Of a DNA stretch of 47,475 nucleotides, positions 7,284 to 16,100 are shown piece by piece. A program made the translations under genes and the position numbers. Numbering within the stretch: the first letter of the stretch is position 1; each line of letters opens with the position of its first letter. The notes beneath the pieces were generated by a model. It saw only the letters and a program-made list of their open reading frames with translations. It was not told where the DNA came from and did not search any database. Source of the stretch: a virus. Location of the stretch: the IMG/VR virus record IMGVR_UViG_3300017987_005486, positions 1-47,475 of that record; one strand, 5' to 3'.

Positions 7284-8051
7284 ATGGGACTTATTCAATC
7301 CAGCGTATTGCTCGGAATTGCTGATCGTTGTGCGTATCAGTATGGTTTACTCGTGCAAAATTGGGATAGCATTAACGTAACCGGTGGAGGTTATTACTGG
7401 CAGCGTGTAACAGCTACGGATGATCCTGACGTTGAAATTCCACTGCTAAATACATATTATCTCCTTGACACACAAGGTTTTAACCTTACACAATTGGTTC
7501 AAGGTGGTGTGCCAAAACTGTTAACTGTCGTAACGGCAATGGATGCACACTTCTCACGAGTTGGTCATGCAAATGGATGGGATGGCTATCTCAATGCTGT
7601 TGATGATCGTGTGAGTGACTATTTCAACCAAGTCTATTATGCTGCCAAAGGCCAGTATATGCTGGCTAATAACGTCTTTTCAGAAACTGATGATGTTTTT
7701 GGGACATTTAATGGCGCAGCTGTCTACGTTGATGGGATAGACTATGGGGATGGCTCATGGCTGAATAGAGCTGACGGAAGTCATTTTGCAGCTACTCAGT
7801 TAAAACTTGTAGTAGGTGCTGGAGCAACAGCAACATCCCTTGTGGTTCAGGTTAATGGAAAAGACAAGGAAAATCAACCACATTCTGCCTCGAACAGTAC
7901 GCCACTAACTGGAGGTGCGGGGACCACGGTAACCGTAGGTACAACTGCGGATCGATTCCTCGATACCACAGGAATTTCTATCACAGGTGGGTCATTGAGT
8001 GGCGGAAATTGTACGATTCAAAATGTAGTGGAACGAGCGGTTGCACCGTAA
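7284..8051 (+). CDS. Putative tail structural protein
   Basis: The 255-residue protein has a strong ribosome site (AAGGAGG, eight bases before the ATG), as expected of an abundant virion protein. The N-terminal 160 residues mix helices and strands (LLGIADRCAYQYGLLVQNWD; VTAMDAHFSRVGHANGWDGY). The last 90 residues are Gly/Thr/Ser-rich and strand-forming (KLVVGAGATATSLVVQVNGK; TTVTVGTTADRFLDTTGISI), like an Ig-type or decoration domain. It precedes the first tail-tube-like gene. I do not recognise the family; a major tail or decoration protein is plausible. Confidence 0.55.
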   Translation: MGLIQSSVLLGIADRCAYQYGLLVQNWDSINVTGGGYYWQRVTATDDPDVEIPLLNTYYLLDTQGFNLTQLVQGGVPKLLTVVTAMDAHFSRVGHANGWDGYLNAVDDRVSDYFNQVYYAAKGQYMLANNVFSETDDVFGTFNGAAVYVDGIDYGDGSWLNRADGSHFAATQLKLVVGAGATATSLVVQVNGKDKENQPHSASNSTPLTGGAGTTVTVGTTADRFLDTTGISITGGSLSGGNCTIQNVVERAVAP

Positions 8052-8096
8052 AAGGAAACGTTCAAAAACGAAAGTCGGCGATAGGAGGATTTGACT

Positions 8097-9209
8097 ATGG
8101 CTATGGGTTACATGGGATTTGCAAAATTCTATCAGCAAAGTTCTGGTGGAACGCCCAGTTCACCAATCTTGCTGCTGGCTACCGGTGCAAGCGTTAACCT
8201 TACGCTCGAACCGATCAACTCAACAGCGGTTTGGGGTGCTGGTTGGTATAATGCGGCGTCAACATCGCATTATGCTGATGGTGCGTTGCGTTACGAAGGG
8301 ACTATCGACGTTGAGTTGCAAGGTACGAATGAGCTCTGGAACTTTGTTCGTGACTGGGCTATTGAGTATCGTGCATTCCCAATGTCTGGTGAAATTAGTC
8401 CTGATGGTCGTCGTGTTTATGCTTTCCATGCAAGTGGCGATTACGTAATCGGCAACCACAATGAGAACTCGTTTACCAACAACGGGATGTATTGTACGTC
8501 GTTGGGAATGACAACCAGTGAAGGTTCGTTCGTTACAGCGTCAATCGGTGCTGTTGGGTTGCACCGTGTTATGACCTTGACCGGTAAGAAATACATCTTG
8601 AACCGAACGGGAATTACAACTTGTTCAGAACTTGCTACGACGTTCCCGTTGAACCCATCTTCGTCCAACATTTCGCCTATTCCATTTTGGCGAACCAATG
8701 CAAACTTGCTTGATCTTGGCGTTACTTCGTACCCAGTTTATCCTTCTTATACGCCGTTTTCTGGTGGTTCTGTATTCCAGGCTGATTTGGAGACAGTGGA
8801 CTGGTCAGTTGATGTCACGAACAACCAAGTCATTCTGTATACGTGCGATGGAGACCGTGAAGCGACAGCAGTGCTCATGGGTACGATGGATGTGACTGGA
8901 TCAGTTACTCTCTTCTCTGAAGAAGGCGTGTTCGACCCAATTCTGGGTCCGACAGGTACAGAGGGTACTGAGTCTAACCCGTACTTGTATGCTCAGAGAA
9001 CGATTTTCAGAATCGAAATTCAGCGTTCTCCAGCTTCTGTGAACCCTGTTTTCATCGAGCTGCCTGCTGTTATGGTTGAGTCGGATGACTACGGTTTGAA
9101 GGGTCAGAACGACGTAACAAACCGTGGATTCAGTATTCGTGGTTTGGGTGGTCGTTGTGATGGTGGTGGAACTCTGTATCCTCCCTGTTTGATGTCACAA
9201 GCTACGTAA
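8097..9209 (+). CDS. Tail-tube-like protein, paralogue A
   Basis: The 370-residue protein has the strongest ribosome site in the region (AGGAGG 8083-8088, eight bases before ATG 8097); the upstream TTG is not used. It is strand-rich and shares landmarks with the products at 9546 and 11783: an N-terminal GYxGxA-type segment, ADGALRYEGTIDVEL (residues 60-74), PIPFW (194-198) and DWSVDV (235-240). These are the marks of a duplicated beta-sandwich tail-tube or virion fold. High expression and position make it a good candidate for the major tail-tube protein. The long insert at residues 95-190 is its own. Confidence 0.6.
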   Translation: MAMGYMGFAKFYQQSSGGTPSSPILLLATGASVNLTLEPINSTAVWGAGWYNAASTSHYADGALRYEGTIDVELQGTNELWNFVRDWAIEYRAFPMSGEISPDGRRVYAFHASGDYVIGNHNENSFTNNGMYCTSLGMTTSEGSFVTASIGAVGLHRVMTLTGKKYILNRTGITTCSELATTFPLNPSSSNISPIPFWRTNANLLDLGVTSYPVYPSYTPFSGGSVFQADLETVDWSVDVTNNQVILYTCDGDREATAVLMGTMDVTGSVTLFSEEGVFDPILGPTGTEGTESNPYLYAQRTIFRIEIQRSPASVNPVFIELPAVMVESDDYGLKGQNDVTNRGFSIRGLGGRCDGGGTLYPPCLMSQAT

Positions 9210-9221
9210 GGGAAAGTTGAA

Positions 9222-9542
9222 ATGGATAACGAACAACTTGCAAGAGAGCTTGTAAAGCTTGCTAAAATGCTGTGTGAAGAAAAGCCAAAGCAGGCATCAA
9301 GAAAAAGAGTAGCTGCTGGTGTTGTACGAGATACTTGGTCTGTTGCAAACAGACTTTCTGATATGGTAACTGCGGTTTCGGTAGATTTGCGAAAAGGAAA
9401 AGGCGAAATTGAGCACTCTTTGAAAGCATGGATCAAGGATGGCGTTATTGATCCCAATGATAGAAATTATCAGTACCTCAAAAAGGGCCTTGACGAATTA
9501 GAGAGTGCTCTTTCTGCTTTGGAAGAGGCTCAGCGCAACTAA
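9222..9542 (+). CDS. Small helical protein with the shared N-terminal helix
   Basis: The 106-residue product starts MDNEQLARELVKLAKMLCEE, the clearest copy of the helix shared with the products at 1483, 4065, 4406 and 5819. It is followed by a basic stretch (KPKQASRKRVAAGVV) and a helical domain (DTWSVANRLSDMVTAVSVDL; YLKKGLDELESALSALEEAQ). It lies between two tail-tube-like genes. AGGGAAAG stands before the ATG. Family unknown. Confidence 0.6.
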   Translation: MDNEQLARELVKLAKMLCEEKPKQASRKRVAAGVVRDTWSVANRLSDMVTAVSVDLRKGKGEIEHSLKAWIKDGVIDPNDRNYQYLKKGLDELESALSALEEAQRN

Positions 9543-9545
9543 ACA

Positions 9546-10448
9546 ATGGCATTAGGATATGAAGGCGCAGCACTGATTGACGGTAACCTGTTTCTGTGCA
9601 CCTCAATGGAGGTGCCAGAGCAGGAACAGAGGTTGGATTCTGGCGGCGCTTTTGGTGGTGGGATACCAATTGCAGTCGGAAGTAATTATGGGAATGCGAT
9701 AGAATCTCCTCATACCTATGATTACCCAGAAAACAATGGAAATGCTTCGTTTGATGTCAACCCACCCTTAGTGACTTTTTTGAAGAGTTGGATCGGAGAT
9801 CGAGGATCGTCGAAACCAATTGCTTTGTATCCGAACTCAAGCGCAGCACAGACTTTTGCAGAGTGTTTTTGGTCATCAATAAGTCTTTCTGCTGCTGAAG
9901 GGAGTGCAATTTCTGGAAGTCTTGATTTTCTTACAATTTCAAGATCATCAGAAACGATTGGTGACGCATATATTTTAGACCGTTTGGGTATGTTGCAAAA
10001 TGGAACATTACCTGGACATACAACGAATGATTTGAAAAGTGCTACAATTGGAGCATTGGGTGGTGGAAATGTTCAACCGATTCCATTTTGGAAGGGAGTG
10101 CCAATCAGTTCAGAGTTGATTCCAGCTTCAACAAGTGTAGTTTCTTGGACGGTTACGATTAGTCAAAATCTGCAACGATTTTTTACTTGTGAAGCATTTG
10201 GGATACCTCAAGCTCCTCGTTTTTTGGGTGTAGGTGCTGTAACGGTTGAGTTTCAAATTGAGTTGTTTATCAACAATACGACGTATACGTTGCGAGACGA
10301 TGTGTCCAGTTTGAGTTTGGATATTGGTGGTGAAACGATTGGGTTGAGTGACCTCGAATTGCAAACTCACTCACAAGCACTAAGAGGTCAAACTGATTTT
10401 ACGAATCTCGCTATGACATACAACGCATACGGTTTGAATGTAGCTTGA
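9546..10448 (+). CDS. Tail-tube-like protein, paralogue B
   Basis: The 300-residue strand-rich protein starts MALGYEGAALIDG, close to the MGYMGFA start of paralogue A. It also keeps PIPFW (residues 178-182) and SWTVTI (200-205) in the same order. Together with 8097 and 11783 it forms a set of three diverged copies. The gene starts three bases after the previous stop and has no clear ribosome site, so its translation may depend on coupling. A hairpin terminator follows 36 bases after its stop, which suggests that this gene ends a transcript. Confidence 0.58.
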   Translation: MALGYEGAALIDGNLFLCTSMEVPEQEQRLDSGGAFGGGIPIAVGSNYGNAIESPHTYDYPENNGNASFDVNPPLVTFLKSWIGDRGSSKPIALYPNSSAAQTFAECFWSSISLSAAEGSAISGSLDFLTISRSSETIGDAYILDRLGMLQNGTLPGHTTNDLKSATIGALGGGNVQPIPFWKGVPISSELIPASTSVVSWTVTISQNLQRFFTCEAFGIPQAPRFLGVGAVTVEFQIELFINNTTYTLRDDVSSLSLDIGGETIGLSDLELQTHSQALRGQTDFTNLAMTYNAYGLNVA

Positions 10449-10450
10449 TT

Positions 10451-10465
10451 CCGACTTTTAGTCGG
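10451..10465 (+). other. Short hairpin after the tail-tube-like gene
   Basis: CCGAC and GTCGG form a perfect five-pair stem around TTTTA. No T-run follows, so by itself it is not a terminator; it may protect the 3' end of the message or be chance. Confidence 0.35.
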
Positions 10466-10484
10466 GCAATATGATATGAAAGAT

Positions 10485-10544
10485 AAAGGCACAAGACAAG
10501 TATCTCATTGCGTCCTTTTGGGATATTGGTCTCGTGCCTTTTTT
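10485..10544 (+). terminator. Rho-independent terminator, two-stage hairpin
   Basis: AAGGCACAAGAC (10486-10497) pairs with GTCTCGTGCCTT (10529-10540) with one mismatch, and the stem is followed by TTTT. Inside the loop, TATCTCA and TGGGATA (10501-10507 and 10519-10525) pair as a second stem, with one G-T pair. It lies in the 122-base gap between 10448 and 10571, one of the longest gaps in the window, and would separate the tail-tube transcript from the chaperone and tape-measure genes. Confidence 0.7.
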
Positions 10545-10570
10545 GTTGCCCTTGATATGGGAGAATATAG

Positions 10571-11074
10571 ATGGCAAAAAAAGTGATTCCAAAAATCGAA
10601 GATGAGCTGCCAAAAAAGTCTGATACAGGACAAGAAGAACGTGTTGATGAGAAAATCTACAAATCGGGAAAATACGAGATAACTGAAAACGAAGATTTCA
10701 CAATTAAGATTCCTGTGTGGCGTGAAGACGAGTCATCCCGATGGGTGATAGTTGATGCTAAAAATGCTCAAGAGACTCATGAAGTTGTTTTTAGGATGTG
10801 GAGTTATGAAGAGGAAATTGAGCTTAGAAAACAAGCTACTAATTATGATCCGATTAAGCGTATACACCTCATTGACCACGACATGCTGAACCGATTGAAA
10901 ATTCAACGTCTTATGAAATCGTGGTCGTTTGAAAAAGATAACCCAAGATTGAAATTGTTGCATGTTAACGGGGTAATGGTAGACGAAAGCTTCAAAAACG
11001 TAATGAGACTGCATCCGAATATCCTTCGGTTTCTTATCGAGAGGATGAACAATGTACTTGAGTACAATGGATGA
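10571..11074 (+). CDS. Tail-assembly-chaperone-like protein, paralogue 1
   Basis: The 167-residue protein has a disordered, charged first 35 residues, a strand region (FTIKIPVWRE; SRWVIVDAKN) and a helical C-terminal half. The central segment RLKIQRLMKSWSF, followed some 30 residues later by LHPNILRFLIERMNNVL, matches the products at 11052 and 12595 in order and spacing. Small helical proteins just before the tape measure are typically chaperones that coat it during tail assembly. In many phages the two chaperones are made by a ribosomal frameshift; here the next gene has its own ribosome site instead. GGGAGAATATAG precedes the ATG. Confidence 0.58.
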   Translation: MAKKVIPKIEDELPKKSDTGQEERVDEKIYKSGKYEITENEDFTIKIPVWREDESSRWVIVDAKNAQETHEVVFRMWSYEEEIELRKQATNYDPIKRIHLIDHDMLNRLKIQRLMKSWSFEKDNPRLKLLHVNGVMVDESFKNVMRLHPNILRFLIERMNNVLEYNG

Positions 11075-11780
11075 TATAAGAAAAGAGTATGAGCTTATCG
11101 TTGGTAGAGATCAAGTCACAATACGTATGAATGCAAAACGATATGGGAAGTTCTATTTGCCTGATGATGAAGGGGACATTGAGCTTTGGGCTAAGTTTCA
11201 GGTCATGACCGTGGATCGTTTTTGGGTAATTGAAAAACTCACACTTCGTGAAGTTGAGCATGATAGAGTTGTTGAATCTGATTATGATTCTGAAGAGGTG
11301 CGACGCCAAATTGTGCGTTACCAGTTGGTCGACTGGAATGTTGGAATTCCCTTAGAACACGACGAGGAAGAAAAACTGACTGAAGCATGTTGGAGAGCTG
11401 TTTTGAGGCTTCCAGCTCCTTTGGTTGGTGCATTTGTTGATCATTATATTGACTCGTACATGATAAAGAAGCAGGAAGAAAAGGTTATTGATCGCCAGTG
11501 TGCTACCTTGTTTGCTAAGAATAGCCGTGGTGTTGAAAATCCGTGTGAAGCAATTGCTTTGTTTTGTGTGCTTGGAAATATGTGGGAGAAATTTGGAATC
11601 AATCGATTTCAACTAAAGGATTTGTCGTATCGGGAATACGTGATGCTTAGAATGGTTTTGAATCGTGAGATTGAAAAGCAAAAAGCGCAAATGGCTGCTT
11701 CCAGAAGACAGAGTCGTACACGTATTGCTGGTCGGGATGGGAAAACAAGGCCCAGTCGTGGTGTTGTGGTGGAAGAATAG
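11052..11780 (+). CDS. Tail-assembly-chaperone-like protein, paralogue 2
   Basis: The 242-residue protein overlaps the end of the previous gene by 23 bases in another frame. It has a clear ribosome site (GAGG, seven bases before ATG 11052), so frameshifting is not needed. It carries the landmarks of the other two chaperone-like products: RRQIVRYQLVDWNV, then LRLPAPLVGAFVDHYIDSYM. The first 70 residues are strand-rich (KRYGKFYLPDDEGDIELWAK). The extra C-terminal part is helical, then basic and disordered (MAASRRQSRTRIAGRDGK). Its role is probably tape-measure or tube chaperoning; this is inferred from position and similarity among neighbours. Confidence 0.55.
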   Translation: MYLSTMDDIRKEYELIVGRDQVTIRMNAKRYGKFYLPDDEGDIELWAKFQVMTVDRFWVIEKLTLREVEHDRVVESDYDSEEVRRQIVRYQLVDWNVGIPLEHDEEEKLTEACWRAVLRLPAPLVGAFVDHYIDSYMIKKQEEKVIDRQCATLFAKNSRGVENPCEAIALFCVLGNMWEKFGINRFQLKDLSYREYVMLRMVLNREIEKQKAQMAASRRQSRTRIAGRDGKTRPSRGVVVEE

Positions 11781-11782
11781 CA

Positions 11783-12577
11783 ATGGTAGTTGAAGTCAAA
11801 AAACTGGGTTTTGCGGGAGCTGGGTTGGTTGACAATGTCCAGGTGTTTATGACATCTGGTAGTGCTACTGTAGAAAGGAATATCCCATACATTACTCCAT
11901 TATCGCTCCCGAAACCTACAGGAATTACTGGAGGAGTGTCTCGGACCAAAGTTCGTTATGCAGATGGGACCTATATTGTCAATGGTAGTATGAGTTTTGA
12001 TCTGACTGCTGCGTCACTCTCTTTGATGTCGAAGGAGCGATTGTTAAAGAGAGGATACAATTTTCCAGTATCGATTTTTGACGGTGAAAAAGGTAGGAAG
12101 ATTCACAATTGCTATGTGACAACAGTTTCGTTGAATGGTGGTGTTGGAGGGTTGGTTTCAGCGTCTGTTTCGTTTATTTCAGGACAAGACATAACAGATT
12201 TGTCAGGTGCTGGGCAATTTAACAGAACAGATGAACCTTTGGGTTATTGGGTGTCGGGTAATGTCAATGTACGAGATTGGTCGTTCAATTTTACTCAGGC
12301 CGCAGACCCTGTTTATTTGAATGATGATGGGACAGGCGATTGGTGGCCACGATATATCAAGATTGGCATGATTGATTATACTCTTGATCTTACGACGTAC
12401 GAACAGTTTTTTGATCAGGATTCTGTTTTCATCTATTCAGCAGCTTTTCGATTGACTGGAAATGTAAGAACAAAAACATACAATTTCAATGGAACAACGG
12501 ATTTTGGGATGTTTTCGCATACGTTTGAGTCTTCCGGTCAACCTGGTGATGGGTCTGATGCGGTGATTATTACATGA
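11783..12577 (+). CDS. Tail-tube-like protein, paralogue C
   Basis: The 264-residue protein shares three landmarks with the product at 8097: YADGTYIVNGSMSFDL at residues 59-74 (there ADGALRYEGTIDVEL at the same positions), EPLGYW (151-156; there PIPFW) and DWSFNF (165-170; there DWSVDV). It is strand-rich throughout and lacks helices long enough for another class. GGAAG precedes the ATG by about ten bases. It sits between two chaperone-like genes, directly upstream of the tape measure, the usual place for a tail-tube gene. Which paralogue is the main tube protein cannot be told from sequence. Confidence 0.6.
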   Translation: MVVEVKKLGFAGAGLVDNVQVFMTSGSATVERNIPYITPLSLPKPTGITGGVSRTKVRYADGTYIVNGSMSFDLTAASLSLMSKERLLKRGYNFPVSIFDGEKGRKIHNCYVTTVSLNGGVGGLVSASVSFISGQDITDLSGAGQFNRTDEPLGYWVSGNVNVRDWSFNFTQAADPVYLNDDGTGDWWPRYIKIGMIDYTLDLTTYEQFFDQDSVFIYSAAFRLTGNVRTKTYNFNGTTDFGMFSHTFESSGQPGDGSDAVIIT

Positions 12578-12594
12578 ACTGAAGGAGGTTGGAA

Positions 12595-13188
12595 ATGGCT
12601 AAGACGGCGCAGCAGAGCAAGAAAGAAAAGTCTGAGAGCAATGAAGCAGTTGATTCAAAGAAAAGAGCAACTGGAATCAAGGAACAAGCTGGAAACATGG
12701 CAGCTGTGAAAGAAGTAAAGGAGACAAAAGAGGAAAAATTCAAGTACCCTCAATTGTTTGTGAGTGACGACGAAAGAGTCAAGGTTGGAGTTGATATCCT
12801 GTTTGACCCCGCGACTGGTCGTCCACTTTTGATGCTTGGTAGCAAGGAAGAGACAAGTACGCAATTGAAGTTTTTGAATCGCACACATGAGTGGGCAGAA
12901 TTTTCACATCCGTCCTATGACGATGTTGTAGCATATCGTGAAGCATCGATGACATGGGATAATCAGTCAAGGCAGTTTCTTTCTGACCCAGTGAAAATGC
13001 GGTTGCACTATATTCGCTATCATTTGAAGGCGTGGAGCTTGCAAAATAATGGTAAACCAGTTGAGCTTGAATTTGCCAGAGATGGTGCTGAGTTGTCGCA
13101 GGATTGCATGAATAGAATTGGCAAGGTAACTCCATCTTTAATGGACCTGTTTTTGACTGAGTTTGAAAGAGAAACCATGTTGGGGTAA
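12595..13188 (+). CDS. Tail-assembly-chaperone-like protein, paralogue 3
   Basis: ATG 12595 is chosen because AGGAGG ends seven bases upstream; the in-frame TTG at 12589 overlaps that site. The 197-residue protein begins with about 50 disordered, charged residues (AQQSKKEKSESNEAVDSKKR). A short beta part follows (VDILFDPATGRPLLMLG), then a helical half with RLHYIRYHLKAWSL and TPSLMDLFLTEFERETML. The helical half matches the products at 10571 and 11052. Its place directly before the tape-measure gene, six bases away, is the classic place for the tail-assembly chaperone. Confidence 0.6.
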   Translation: MAKTAQQSKKEKSESNEAVDSKKRATGIKEQAGNMAAVKEVKETKEEKFKYPQLFVSDDERVKVGVDILFDPATGRPLLMLGSKEETSTQLKFLNRTHEWAEFSHPSYDDVVAYREASMTWDNQSRQFLSDPVKMRLHYIRYHLKAWSLQNNGKPVELEFARDGAELSQDCMNRIGKVTPSLMDLFLTEFERETMLG

Positions 13189-13194
13189 TGAAAA

Positions 13195-16100
13195 ATGCCA
13201 CGTAACTTAATGCCAGGCGGATTGCCACATATTGATCCATCAGAAGCAATTGACGCTGATGCTCTTGAAAAAGCTTTGAGAGAAATTGCTGATGCGGCAG
13301 CAAGCGATATTGGCGGTGTTGTCGATGGATTAACAAAACGTCTGGATGTTATTGGCACTACTATCAAAAAACTGGGTCCTGAACTTGCTGCGTTGGAAAA
13401 AAGACGTGCTGCTGGTGCTTTGGTTGATCCTGACGACCTCAAAAGGCTTATCCAGCTTCGAAAGCAGATGGAAGCTTTGAAAATTGAGGCGTCGGATTTG
13501 CCATCTTTTATAGAGCAATTCGCTGAGGCATTTCAGCTTGCTGCTAATTCATCAACGAGACTCGGAGGAACGATTGATCTCCTTCGTAAACGAGTGAAAC
13601 CAAAAGATTGGGATGCTTATGCAAAAGCAATAGGATTGAGCAAACAATCGTTGGATAGAATCAAGGCTTCATACGAACAAGCATCCAAAGCGATTAGTGC
13701 CAACAATAAATTCCTTAGAGAACAACAAGCGGCTTTGTTAGAAGGAAAGAAGCTTCGAGCAGATGATGCTAAAGAAATTGCTCGTGCACGTGTAGAAAAT
13801 GAAAAGTTGGGAGAAGTTGTTTCAGTCATTAGCGATGTGGTTGATGAGTATCGTGATTTGTCTATTGAAACTGAACAGGTTGTTTCACAGCTTTCCAAAG
13901 TTACACAAGAGATTTCAGCGAAAGAATGGGAGACTTATCGTCGTTCTGTTGCAGGAACAAGCGCAGATATTAACAAACTCACGTTGGATTATGAGGATTT
14001 GACTAAGCAACTTAATGCTCTTGCTACTGAACAACGTGACTTGATCGCTAAAAGGATTACTATAGGTTTGGAAGCAGGGGAAGAAAAACGTTTAGCAGAA
14101 GCAGTTGAAGAATATGGGAAACTTGCTGACAAAAAAGGAGTTATTGAATCAGTTGTTCAATCTGCTCGTGATTTGACGAGTGAAACGTCTGATGCATTAA
14201 GCATAATGCGTACTTTGGGCACGACTTTATCAATTAAGGAATGGAGACAATTTCAAAAGATAACAGGTTTGTCTGCTGATGAAGTAGCTAACGTGCAACA
14301 AAAATACAGTGCTCAAACTGAAGAACTGAAGAAAAACACGCAGCAATTATTGCAATTGCAAACAAAACAGAAGGTCGGGATTAAACTAAGCAACGATGAA
14401 GAAAAGCAAATGGGTGAACTTGCTAAGGCGATTCAACAAGTTTCGGATGAACGTGAAGGTTTTGTTCAACTGGTAATGGCATCATCAGATGCTGTTGAAA
14501 GCTTTGAAAAGCAGGTTGATAGAACTACCATATTGGGCAAAGTATCGGCTGAAGCACAAGATGAGGTTGATAGGCTTGCGGGAGGCTTAGGAGAAACAGC
14601 GACAGGTGCTCTTGCTGCTGGAATTGCGCTTATCTATGTTGCAGGCAAAATCAAAGAGTTTGGCGAATCGATAGAAGATACGAATAGAAAATGGGCTGAA
14701 TACAATGCTCAAACAGCTATTACAGTCAGAACAATGCCAGACTTTTCAGGTGGCATTGCAGGTTTGGATGAACTTCGTGTAAGATTGAGAATGACTTCCA
14801 GCGAAGCTTTGGAATTTCAAGAAACATTGAAACGAGGAGCTTCTACGGGTGTTGCAAGCGTAGAACAATTGGTTGAGGCGGCAGAAAAACTTGCTGAAGC
14901 TTTCGGTGATGACCCAACCAGACGGCTTGAGAATTATGTTGATTTGCTGAAGGAGATTCCTACTCTTGAAACCGATCTTACCATTACTGCGTCATTGGAC
15001 GACCAAGCAGCTGCGTGGTTTGCTATTGCCGAGCGCGGTAGAGTTCGTCAGGTTATTGAACTTCAAACAGCAGGACTTTTGGGTGCCGAAGAATTGATTC
15101 CACCGGAAGGAACTGAGGCGGAAATTGCGACTCTCAAAGCGATCCGTGAAACAGAGGTTGTCCAAGAAAATATTGAGAAAGCCATAACGGGGTGGATTGG
15201 CGGTTCGTGGGTTCCTTGGGTAACCAAGTCTCTTGCTTTTGGCGCACAAGCTGGTGCGATAGGGTGGACTCTGGTAACGTCTGCTGCTGTGATGAAAAAA
15301 TTGCTTATGAGAGTTGCTGACAATACTGGAGAAACAGCAAGAAAAGTTGGAGGAATTGGAAAAGGTGCTGGTGCTGATGTTAGATTTATGGATATGTTCA
15401 AAAGAGAATTGGCAAAAGGTCGCTTGGGTCGTTTAGGTGGTAGAATAGGAGCAGCAAGGACTGGGTTGGCTGCTGGTGGTAGAGCATTAGGTGGTGGGTT
15501 AATGGCTCGTGGTGGCGCAATGGCAGGTCCGGGTGCAGGATTGGCCACAACAGTAGTAGGTAAAGCTACAGCAGGTCTTGGAACTGTAATTACTGGTTTG
15601 TCAACGGAAATTGGAGGAATTACAGCTGCTGTTGGTCCTTTGGGTGCTGCTGCCACAGCTGTGGCAGGAGCACTTGGGGTTGTTGCAGCCGCAGTAGGAC
15701 CTTTTGTTTTGGCAGGAAAATACGGTGAAGTAGTAGGAGAAAAGCTAAAAGAAACTGCGGAGGATATTGAAGATACCAATTTCAATAAGATTTTGACTCA
15801 GGTACTTGGTGGTCCTGCACTTACCGCTTTGAATGTGCTTGGAGTGGAAGGTCTCACGGCTGCTGATGCTATGAAGTTTGCTGGTGAGCAAGCAGAACTT
15901 GTAGGCAAGTGGTGGAGTGATGCTGGATCAGCAATTTATGATTGGTTGTTTGTTAGTGAGAAACAACGGAAAGCTCAAGAAGAAGCTGCTGATGCTGCTC
16001 TTGAACGTGCTAAACAAGAAATACAATTGCGTGAAGAATTACGGAAAATGCAAGTATCAGCGTTAGAGCTTGAAAAAGCACTTGGATTTATTGCAGCTGC

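Noticed and set aside
10571-11780. Programmed frameshift joining the first two chaperone-like genes
   Set aside because: The second gene has its own ribosome site (GAGG, seven bases before ATG 11052), and I see no slippery heptamer in the overlap.
15063-15785. 240-codon open frame on the minus strand inside the tape measure
   Set aside because: It mirrors the Gly/Ala-rich part of the tape measure; its Pro/Ala/Ser-rich composition is what antisense reading of such DNA gives, and no gene in the window is on that strand.
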